Positions 1-6,116 of a stretch of DNA of 14,251 nt are shown here, piece by piece. Both the position numbers and the translations under genes were made by a program. Numbering within the stretch: the first letter of the stretch is position 1; each line of letters starts with the position of its first letter. The DNA is from JAXLVB01 sp044228045 (lineage in GTDB: Bacteria > Bacteroidota > Bacteroidia > Cytophagales > Spirosomataceae): positions 1 through 14,251 of the forward strand of contig JBGAVQ010000137.1 in the NCBI GenBank assembly GCA_044228045.1, written 5' to 3'. The notes below the pieces were generated by a model. That model had not been told where the DNA came from. It did no database searches and worked only from the letters and a program-made list of their open reading frames with translations.

Positions 1-2988
1 ACCGAATACGATGCGCTGGGGCGTGAAACCAAAAAGTACCTCCCCTATGCTACCTCTACCCAAGCAGGAGATATAGTACAGGGAAATCTCCCTGCCAACA
101 TCCAGAGCTACTATGGCGCATTGGGCAAGGCGGGCAACCCCTACGCCGACATCAGCTACGAAGCCTCGCCGCTTAACCGAGTCATTGCCCAAACCGCCGC
201 AGGCAGCAGCGTAGCCGTGCAGATGGCCTACCGCACCAACACCGCCGCCGAAATCAAACTCCTGCGCTACAACCTCAGCACCAACCAAGTAAACCTGAGC
301 GACTACCCCGCCGCTCAACTCAACGTAAACCAAACCACCAACGAAAACAACCAAGTAAGCCTTACTTACCAAGACAAAGGCGGCCAAACCGTAGCCAAAA
401 CTATATCTGGACTCACCACCTATTACGTTTATGACGACTTTGGCAACCTCCGCTGTGTAGTGCCACCCAAAGCCGTGAGCCTGATGAGTAGTAGCTTTGA
501 CCCCTTCACGGCCAACGACCTGCTCTTTGCCTACGACTACGACACCCGTGGCCGCATGACCCGCAAAAAAGTACCCGGAGCAGGTATAACCACGATGGAC
601 TACGACGTACTTGACCGCCTCATCAAAACCACTGATGCTAACAACAATGTGGTAGAAACCGAGTACGACCCCCTCGACCGCCCTACGCTCACCAAGCTCA
701 ACGGTAGCCAAATTACGGCCATCTACTACGACAGTTACGGCTATGGCGACAAAGGCTTTGACCAAACCCATGCCTACGGCCAAGCCAAACTCAGTACCCC
801 CGTAGGAATGCCGACGGGTACGCTCACGGTGGTGCTTAACCCCCAAGCAGGCATGAAAACAAGCCTGCTCAGTTCTACTTACTACGACCACCTCGGGCGG
901 CTCATCCAAACCACCGCCGACAACCACCTCAACGGCACAGAGCGCAGCTCCATGAACTTAGACTTTGTGGGGCGAGCCACCCAAACCCACCAAAGCACAC
1001 AAGGCGGGCTGGAAATAGAAACCAAAACGGCCTACGACCGTGCCAGCCGAGTAAAAGCCACCTGCCAACAGGTAAGCGGCACGGGCGTAGTACAAGCCTA
1101 TTGGGAGCCTGTGGCTCGTCATCATTACAACGGCATTGGCGAACTCACCCGCAAAACGCTGGGATGCAGCCTACAACAAGTGGACTACACCTACGACATG
1201 CACGGTTGGCTCACCAGTATCAACAACCCCAGCCAACTCAGTGGTAGCACCGCCTCCGAAAAAGACTACTTTGGCATGAGCTTGGCCTACGATGCCCTCG
1301 GCAACATCCAAACATGGAGCTACCAGATGGCGCAACGCAAGGATGCCTACAACAACAAGGTATATGAAATAGAAACCAGAGGACTCTATACCCAAGCCTA
1401 CACCTACGACAACCTCAACCGCCTCAAAACGGCGAGTTTAGACAAAGGCTCTACCCTAATGACGCTCACGGGCAATCAATCGGGCATTGGTTATGATGCC
1501 AACGGCAATATTGTTTCGATGCAGCGTAATTTTAAAGGGCAATTGGTAGATGACCTCACGTATAATCTGCCGACGACGGGAAACCGCCTGACCTCTGTAC
1601 AAGACAATGGAAACGACACGTTTGTGAAAAGCGGCACAAACAGCTATACTTACGATGTCAACGGCAACCTCCTCACCGATAGCGGCAAAGGCGTATCGGG
1701 CATTACCTACAACTACCTAAACCTGCCTCAACAAATTACAACGGCCACAGGCACAATTACCTACTCCTACACGGCGACAGGACAGAAATTGCGGATGACC
1801 ACCAGTACTAAGACCTACGATTATGTGGGTAGCTTGGTATATGAAAACAGCACCTTAGAATTTATTGCCACTGCCGAAGGGCGTGTATTGCCGCCTGACA
1901 AAGCCATAAACCCTGAGTTATTACCCCTCACAACGGTACTCCTCAAAAACAGCTACTACCGCTACGAGTACCACCTCAAAGACCATTTGGGCAACCTACG
2001 AGTAGCCTGCCGTTGTGCAGAGAAGGCGTTTAAGACCAGCCCAGCTGATACTTATCCCCTCATTGCGGTACAAGAAAACCATTATGATGCGTGGGGGCTT
2101 ACCTTACCGTTGGTAGAAACTGCCGATAAACTAAGTGGCAGCCCTGAGCATCGCTTTAAGTTCTTAGGGCGTGAGGAACAAGCGGAAACAGGTTGGGTGG
2201 ATTTAATGCAAAGAATGTACGACCCACCCACAGGACGCTTTATATCTGTTGACCCCAAGCCAGATGTTGAAGGACAAGAAAGCCTCAGTACTTACCAATA
2301 CGGTTGGAATAATCCTATCTTGAAGAGTGACCCGAATGGGGATTGTCCAATCTGTCCAGTTATTCCTTTTCTTCCTGCTATTGGAGCGGCCATAGTAGAA
2401 GGAGCTGCAATTCTGGGGGAAGCTGCTGTTATCTCCGGGGCAATTATTGGTTCGTATGAATTGGCCACATCAACAGGAGGGGCGTATTATGGGTCATATA
2501 GCCCTGCTGTTGGTTTGGCAATGTCGACAAGTCGTCCAGGAGAAATAAGTGGTAGATTAGTACAAAACTCTTCTAATTCAAGAGCTTCAAACAGCAGTTC
2601 AACAAAATCCAGTAATCAAACTAATTCTATTACTTCTGGAAATGGTGGAAGTGATGATAAGAAACATAAGAATAAAAAAGATGCTGAAGGTAACTTCGTT
2701 TTGTATGAAGTTAAAGACAAAGACGGAACTATTTTGAAAGTCGGTAAAGCTAACGCTGATGATATTATGTCAGATGGTAAAACCATAAGACGGGTACATA
2801 CAAGTGAGCGAAAAGCCCAAAAAGAAGGGTATTCCGATGCTAAGGCAGAAGTTGTACAGGACTTAGGGAAAACGACAACGGGAAAAGCGACGGATATAGA
2901 AGCTGCACGAGCAAGAGGATATAGAGTTGACAAACCAGATGCATTGCCTTTAAATCGAGAAAGAGACAAACGTTATCATAACCAATAA
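1..2988 (+). CDS. Rhs/YD-repeat polymorphic toxin, 5' partial
   Basis: The frame is open from base 1, so the start lies outside the window and the TTG at 121 is not a real start; 995 codons are visible. Residues about 1-650 carry many YD-type repeats (YDALGR, YDYDTRGR, YDVLDR, YDHLGR, YDNLNR, YDANGN). Residues about 655-780 form the Rhs-associated core, with YEYHLKDHLGNLR, FLGREE, YDPPTGRF and the closing DPNG at 777-780. After that, codon use turns AT-rich: a hydrophobic Gly/Ala stretch (about 786-820), a Ser/Asn/Lys linker (about 840-895) and a C-terminal domain of about 98 residues (898-995). That domain has LYEV, LKVGKA, a following Arg/His cluster (930-937), E967 and LPLN (982-985), suggesting a GIY-YIG/URI-type nuclease toxin. 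In this family the repeat shell encapsulates and delivers the variable tip. The Rhs identity is firm; the toxin fold is inferred. The adjacent downstream gene is the likely immunity partner. Confidence 0.93.
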   Translation, partial: TEYDALGRETKKYLPYATSTQAGDIVQGNLPANIQSYYGALGKAGNPYADISYEASPLNRVIAQTAAGSSVAVQMAYRTNTAAEIKLLRYNLSTNQVNLSDYPAAQLNVNQTTNENNQVSLTYQDKGGQTVAKTISGLTTYYVYDDFGNLRCVVPPKAVSLMSSSFDPFTANDLLFAYDYDTRGRMTRKKVPGAGITTMDYDVLDRLIKTTDANNNVVETEYDPLDRPTLTKLNGSQITAIYYDSYGYGDKGFDQTHAYGQAKLSTPVGMPTGTLTVVLNPQAGMKTSLLSSTYYDHLGRLIQTTADNHLNGTERSSMNLDFVGRATQTHQSTQGGLEIETKTAYDRASRVKATCQQVSGTGVVQAYWEPVARHHYNGIGELTRKTLGCSLQQVDYTYDMHGWLTSINNPSQLSGSTASEKDYFGMSLAYDALGNIQTWSYQMAQRKDAYNNKVYEIETRGLYTQAYTYDNLNRLKTASLDKGSTLMTLTGNQSGIGYDANGNIVSMQRNFKGQLVDDLTYNLPTTGNRLTSVQDNGNDTFVKSGTNSYTYDVNGNLLTDSGKGVSGITYNYLNLPQQITTATGTITYSYTATGQKLRMTTSTKTYDYVGSLVYENSTLEFIATAEGRVLPPDKAINPELLPLTTVLLKNSYYRYEYHLKDHLGNLRVACRCAEKAFKTSPADTYPLIAVQENHYDAWGLTLPLVETADKLSGSPEHRFKFLGREEQAETGWVDLMQRMYDPPTGRFISVDPKPDVEGQESLSTYQYGWNNPILKSDPNGDCPICPVIPFLPAIGAAIVEGAAILGEAAVISGAIIGSYELATSTGGAYYGSYSPAVGLAMSTSRPGEISGRLVQNSSNSRASNSSSTKSSNQTNSITSGNGGSDDKKHKNKKDAEGNFVLYEVKDKDGTILKVGKANADDIMSDGKTIRRVHTSERKAQKEGYSDAKAEVVQDLGKTTTGKATDIEAARARGYRVDKPDALPLNRERDKRYHNQ
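2692..2985 (+). other. C-terminal toxin domain of the Rhs protein (URI/GIY-YIG-like)
   Basis: This is the variable tip, residues 898-995 of the visible product. The order of elements is an initial Tyr in a beta strand (LYEVKDKDG), a second strand with KVGK, an Arg/His/Ser/Arg cluster (R930, R931, H933, R937), a Glu in a helix (E967) and an Asn in LPLN (N985). This order resembles GIY-YIG/URI nuclease domains, in which Tyr, Arg, Glu and Asn form the active site. The likeness is by motif order only. An alternative is another small nuclease or an unrelated toxin fold. Base composition is clearly AT-richer than the core, as expected for an exchangeable tip. Confidence 0.5.
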
Positions 2989-2992
2989 AAAC

Positions 2993-3463
2993 ATGAAATC
3001 ACGAATTTTGCATTCTTCGTATGTACTCAACTTTTTAGATGTCAATTTTAACACGAATCAGATAAGCGAACTTTTGAAAACTGAAACCGACGAATTATTA
3101 CAACTAAATAATTTTGTAGGCTTAGAAAATTGGGAAGTACAATTTAGAGCTACTTATGGAAAAGACAGTATGGTTAAAATTTATACAAAAATGTCTTCAT
3201 ATAAAAATGAGAGGCAGAAGTTGATAATTATTCATATTCCTATTCCTACGACAGATACGATAGAATGGGGTGTGGACTCAAATCAATATATTTATAGTGC
3301 TAATAATCCAAACGCTGACAAAAATTTATACTTTTTAAAAATAGATTATTCACAATTCGCAAATCGCCAAGATTATATCATAGATTGTATTAGGAGAGGA
3401 ATAAGGAAAGCTTTTGAAGAAGGTTTTACAGTAAATGGCATAAAAGTAAAAATAAAGGGGTAG
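2993..3463 (+). CDS. Immunity protein, probably Imm9 family
   Basis: This gene encodes 156 residues and starts 4 bases after the stop of the Rhs toxin gene, so the two are almost certainly co-transcribed and translationally coupled. The product has no signal peptide or membrane segment, which fits a cytosolic antidote. Visible features are an alpha/beta pattern with a central conserved-looking stretch (IIIHIPIPTTDTIEWGV, about 78-94) and a C-terminal helix and strand (DYIIDCIRRGIRKAFEEGF followed by VNGIKVKI). From memory this pattern matches the Imm9 immunity family of Bacteroidetes toxin loci, but I could not search to confirm it. The likely role is to bind and neutralise the nuclease-like tip of the upstream protein. 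Codon use is very AT-rich, unlike the Rhs core. The IS begins only 28 bases after the stop. Confidence 0.75.
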   Translation: MKSRILHSSYVLNFLDVNFNTNQISELLKTETDELLQLNNFVGLENWEVQFRATYGKDSMVKIYTKMSSYKNERQKLIIIHIPIPTTDTIEWGVDSNQYIYSANNPNADKNLYFLKIDYSQFANRQDYIIDCIRRGIRKAFEEGFTVNGIKVKIKG

Positions 3464-3491
3464 ATTCCCCACGCTAAACGTAGTCTATGAT

Positions 3492-3510
3492 CTTATCCTG
3501 TCCCATAAAA
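3492..3510 (+). repeat. IS terminal inverted repeat, left
   Basis: A 19-bp sequence, cttatcctgtcccataaaa, identical to the reverse complement of 5000-5018. It starts with C, as IS50-type ends do. The match stops at both edges: t at 3491 against g at 5019, and a at 3511 against a at 4999. Confidence 0.92.
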
Positions 3511-3511
3511 A

Positions 3512-3751
3512 TAATACCTTCGTATAAAAAGAAAAGAGATGGATACTGATTGGGTTATACAAGAAATAGGCGGGGTTGTATTGCCAGATGAACGTTATCG
3601 TAAAAACTTGGCAAGGATGGTAAGTTCGCTCTAATACCTTCGTATAAAAAGAAAAGAGATGGATACTGATTGGGTTATACAAGAAATAGGCGGGGTTGTA
3701 TTGCCAGATGAACGTTATCGTAAAAACTTGGCAAGGATGGTAAGTTCGCTC
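3512..3751 (+). repeat. Perfect 120-bp tandem duplication at the transposase start
   Basis: Bases 3512-3631 and 3632-3751 are identical and directly adjacent. Each copy holds the leader (taataccttcg and an A-rich run), the ATG and the first 31 codons of the transposase. In copy 1 the ATG at 3539 opens a frame that runs through Leu-31 and stops at the TAA that begins copy 2 (3632-3634). Copy 2 supplies the start of the full-length gene at 3659. The duplication therefore adds a 31-codon leader ORF and a second promoter/leader without destroying the transposase. Confidence 0.95.
3539..3634 (+). pseudogene. Duplicated 5' stub of the transposase gene
   Basis: The first copy of the tandem duplication contains the same start region as the transposase and encodes its first 31 residues (MDTDWVIQEIGG onward). 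It ends at TAA 3632-3634, which is the first triplet of the second copy. It is too short to be a functional enzyme. It lies in the leader of the real gene in the same frame, so it could act as an upstream ORF that lowers or couples transposase translation (inference). Confidence 0.8.
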
Positions 3752-5017
3752 AATAGTGGCTGGGATTTATCATTTTCAAGAGCCTTAGGCGAATCAGTTC
3801 GTAAATCAGCCTGGCGCTTATTTTCGAGTGGGGAGTTGGATTTACAATCGGGTCATCGGCGTGCAAGTATCTCCAGATGTGAGCATGAGCAAGTTGTTTT
3901 AGCCATTGAAGATACTACTGATGTCAATTACAGTAGTCATGTTGGTAAAAAAGGCATGGGAATTTTAGGCGGCGAGGGCAGACATGTCAAAGGCATCAAT
4001 ATTCATACAAGTATGCTTATCAAAGAGAGTGGAGAACCTCTTGGGATTGCTTACCAACGTATTTGGTCGCCCAATGCCAATCATCAAGGCACCAATAGAA
4101 GGCAATATGCCATAGAAGACAAAGAGAGTTACAAATGGATATTAGCCCTTCGGACTTTGAATAGTCTCTGGGAAAATAAAACAACCCATCGAGTTATCAA
4201 GATAGCCGACCGAGAGGCAGATTTCTATGAATTATATGAACATGACCGTTCACAGGGAGTAGAATTGCTCATTCGAGTACAGCAAAAGAAGCGTTGGCTT
4301 TTGCATGAAGGTAAGCCTTGTCAAGTGAAAGATGTCATCAGTAACTTAGTACCATTGGGATTTGCAGAAGTGTTGGTTAGGGCTACAAAAAATACAAAAG
4401 AAAGGAGAGCAACAGTAGGTCTTTATGCAAGCCCCATTGCTTTGACAGTACCAAGTGACCAAAAATACACAAAGAAAATAGCCCCATTTGCTATGAATTT
4501 AGTATGGGTAAAAGAGCAGAATCCACCAGATGAGGATTCAGCCTTAGAGTGGATATTGATGACAACGTTACAGATTGATAATTTTGAAAATATTAGTAAA
4601 ATAGTCAATTATTATACTCGTAGATGGGTTATTGAACGATTTCACTATATTCTCAAACAAGGATTACAAATAGAAAAGTTACAAATTGATACCTTGGAAC
4701 GGCTTCAAAATGCTTTGCAAATTTATAGTATTGTAGCTTGGCATTTACTCTGGATTTATAAAGTAGGCAATCAGAATTCCAAAGCAGAGGCTATTGACTA
4801 TTTTGATAAAGAAAGTATTGAAATTTTACAACTTGTTTCGGCAAAACAGATTGTATCAGTAACAGATTTTATCTTGGCTTTAGCAAGTTTAGCAGGGTTT
4901 AAATCTTCTAAAAAACAGCCATTCCCAGGCGAAAAAACACTTTGGTTAGCCTCCCAGAGGTTTATCTCTATAAGAAGTGGATTCCTCAAAGCTAAACAAT
5001 TTTATGGGACAGGATAA
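3659..5017 (+). CDS. IS4-family DDE transposase (Tn5-like)
   Basis: This protein of 452 residues catalyses cut-and-paste movement of the surrounding IS. The catalytic triad is visible: D85 in LAIEDTTD, D184 in IADREADF, and E326 in the IS4-signature YREK motif (Y319, R322, E326, K333, in YTRRWVIERFHYILK). The N-terminal 70 residues match the DNA-binding part of Tn5-type enzymes, and the length is close to that of Tn5 transposase. All key residues are present and the frame is intact, so the enzyme may be active. The chosen ATG is in the second copy of the 120-bp duplication. The same ATG in the first copy (3539) leads only to a 31-codon peptide. TACCTTCG, a near match to the Bacteroidetes -7 box, precedes the start in each copy (3515 and 3635). 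Confidence 0.93.
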   Translation: MDTDWVIQEIGGVVLPDERYRKNLARMVSSLNSGWDLSFSRALGESVRKSAWRLFSSGELDLQSGHRRASISRCEHEQVVLAIEDTTDVNYSSHVGKKGMGILGGEGRHVKGINIHTSMLIKESGEPLGIAYQRIWSPNANHQGTNRRQYAIEDKESYKWILALRTLNSLWENKTTHRVIKIADREADFYELYEHDRSQGVELLIRVQQKKRWLLHEGKPCQVKDVISNLVPLGFAEVLVRATKNTKERRATVGLYASPIALTVPSDQKYTKKIAPFAMNLVWVKEQNPPDEDSALEWILMTTLQIDNFENISKIVNYYTRRWVIERFHYILKQGLQIEKLQIDTLERLQNALQIYSIVAWHLLWIYKVGNQNSKAEAIDYFDKESIEILQLVSAKQIVSVTDFILALASLAGFKSSKKQPFPGEKTLWLASQRFISIRSGFLKAKQFYGTG

Positions 5018-5018
5018 G
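5000..5018 (-). repeat. IS terminal inverted repeat, right
   Basis: This is the exact reverse complement of 3492-3510. It contains the transposase stop codon (5015-5017). Read on the minus strand, it also supplies the last five codons and the stop of the truncated lipoprotein gene. Confidence 0.92.
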
Positions 5019-5595
5019 GTAAATTTTCTATGTAATCTTTTCCTGAATAATCCCCTTTGTCGTCATCATTATTTTGAGGTAAAATAATTTGAATGGTTGT
5101 ATCATTCAAAAAATGATAACTCATTCCCCCTCGAGTTGTCCTTCTCAAACGGGGGTTTCTTTTCATAATGCTATCACAAGGTGCCATCAAAACATTTAAA
5201 TCCTTGTCCATTACCGTTACACCGTTCGTACCAAAAAGTACTAAAATATCATTTCGCATTTCTAATTGTAAAAGTGTCAAAGCTAACCGATAATTATGAA
5301 GCTCATAAAGTAGTATACTTTTTTCAACTGAATCTGAGTCTATGTTATATCTAATCAATTCATTATTAGAAATAGTTGCATAAACAATATTCTTATCTAC
5401 TACTACTAAGGCATCTATTTCTCGTTGAAGAGTTGATTTGGAATTGGTAGCTCTCCAGACAGTATCTTCTTTCATGAAAAGTGAAAAAGTTTCCCCATTT
5501 TCTGTCTGAAAGGATATAATTTTTCCATAGTTGTGGCAACTCAAAACGATAATGGCATTAAAGCCCAGCATTAGAACGAGTTTTAAGAATTTCAT
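5002..5595 (-). pseudogene. Lipoprotein gene truncated at its 3' end by the IS
   Basis: The product starts with a classic lipoprotein signal: a positively charged N-terminus, a hydrophobic stretch and a lipobox ending VLSC with Cys-20. It would be exported and lipid-anchored. The rest is mostly beta-strand-like with repeated short strands (for example ALVVVDKNIVYATI and DILVLFGTNGVTVMDKDLNVL), reminiscent of a propeller-like fold. I do not recognise a family. Host-derived sequence ends at base 5020. The final five residues (PYPVP) and the stop codon come from the IS right end, so the original C-terminus is lost and only about 192 native residues remain. The ATG at 5595 overlaps by 38 bases the end of another minus-strand frame, which suggests translational coupling in the ancestral operon. 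It may still be expressed as a shortened protein. Confidence 0.7.
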
Positions 5596-5833
5596 CTACT
5601 TTGATTTTTTGGTTTTGGTCAAGACTGTTTAATAAAATACTACGAAATTGGCCAAAATATCGAATTCTTTCGTTTGAGTACGAATCATTACTTCTCATTA
5701 TATCATGTTGTTTAGATCCGCTAATGGCAATTTGACCAGAAAGTAGAACATCAGTTGATATTCTTACATGTTGAGCCTCCGCCTTCGCTCGGCTCTGCCG
5801 AGTGAATAGTATTTTAGAGCCCTCTGGGCGGTC
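5558..5833 (-). pseudogene. Remnant of an upstream gene overlapping the lipoprotein start
   Basis: On the minus strand a frame is open from just after a TAA at 5834-5836 to a TAA at 5558-5560. The part below 5778 reads like real protein (for example HVRISTDVLLSGQIAISG, NERIRYFGQF, QKIKVDEILKTRSNAGL). Its stop lies 38 bases inside the lipoprotein gene, a typical operon overlap. The upstream part of the frame runs through the 53-bp palindromic repeat, and no good start is present; the first in-frame ATG is at 5698 and would give 46 residues. The simplest reading is the 3' end of a gene whose 5' part was lost where the repeat now lies. Its family is not recognised. It could be the tail of a former effector whose partner was the lipoprotein, but that is speculation. 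Confidence 0.5.
5779..5831 (+). repeat. 53-bp paired-hairpin repeat, copy 1 (REP-like)
   Basis: The element begins CCGCC and ends GGCGG. Inside is a 10-bp stem with a 3-base loop (5784-5793 with 5797-5806, containing CTCGGC/GCCGAG), then a GCCC-TCT-GGGC hairpin (5819-5829). A second element of exactly the same length and plan lies at 14109-14161, identical at 41 of 53 positions by hand alignment. Both have the same orientation. Confidence 0.8.
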
Positions 5834-6113
5834 TTAGCATAACACGAATAGTTTGATTACAAGGTTAATACACCGCCTTCATAGGTTTTTCTATATTTAG
5901 ACATTGTGAATTGGTCTTATTTTTTCAAACTTTCCCCCGTTGTTGGTGTTCGATTTTGTTTCGACCAACTCTGAAAACCTAAACAAATCCCTACAAAATC
6001 GGTCACCAACAACCCAAACCCAGCAAGTTATTGGTATCGCCTGCGCAGCCCCGCTTCGCTCAAACACCAACAACGGCAGAAAACATACGAGGCTTCATCA
6101 ATCTTAGCATAAC
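5832..6113. repeat. Non-coding palindromic region bounded by 12-bp direct repeats
   Basis: No convincing gene is present between the repeat at 5831 and the stop of the outer membrane protein gene at 6117. The stretch is framed by tcttagcataac at 5832-5843 and 6102-6113. Inside, a 21-base arm at 5939-5959 pairs with 5993-6013 with only two mismatches. The 14-base sequence ccgttgttggtgtt (5937-5950) is also the exact complement of 6063-6076. The layout resembles a small non-autonomous element or intergenic repeat cluster. The strong inverted repeat may also stop transcription from the minus-strand gene next to it. Confidence 0.5.
5939..6013. repeat. Large inverted repeat (21-bp arms, 33-bp spacer)
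   Basis: Arms 5939-5959 and 5993-6013 are complementary at 19 of 21 positions (GTTGTTGGTG and CGATTTTGT blocks). A related direct copy of caccaacaac recurs at 6005 and 6065. It lies downstream of the 3' end of the minus-strand outer membrane protein gene, so a terminator or mRNA-stabilising role is possible, but no clear T-tract follows. Confidence 0.6.
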
Positions 6114-6116
6114 GTA

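Larger units (their letters stand above)
3492..5018 (+). mobile_element. IS4-family (IS50/Tn5-like) insertion sequence
   Basis: The element is bounded by 19-bp perfect inverted repeats: cttatcctgtcccataaaa at 3492-3510 and its exact complement at 5000-5018. It contains a single full-length DDE transposase gene whose stop codon lies inside the right repeat. Total length is 1527 bp, or 1407 bp without the internal 120-bp duplication, which is normal for this subgroup. The flanks (gtctatgat on the left, gtaaatttt on the right) do not match, so no 9-bp target duplication of the Tn5 kind is visible. The element abuts the toxin-immunity module on its left and interrupts a minus-strand lipoprotein gene on its right. 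Confidence 0.9.

Noticed and set aside
121..123. TTG as start of the Rhs gene
   Set aside because: The frame is open and protein-like (TEYDALGRETKKYLPY) back to base 1, so the gene enters from outside the window.
3485..3682. 65-codon minus-strand frame over the duplicated transposase start
   Set aside because: It contains the same peptide twice simply because the DNA is duplicated; it is antisense to the transposase leader.
5027..5045. Resemblance of tctatgtaatcttttcctg to the left IS flank plus end (3484-3500)
   Set aside because: The match needs gaps and does not lie at the IS edge, so it is not a credible target duplication.
5779..5831. Reading the 53-bp repeat as a rho-independent terminator
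   Set aside because: No T-run follows either copy, and equal length with conserved ends in two places fits a repeat element better.
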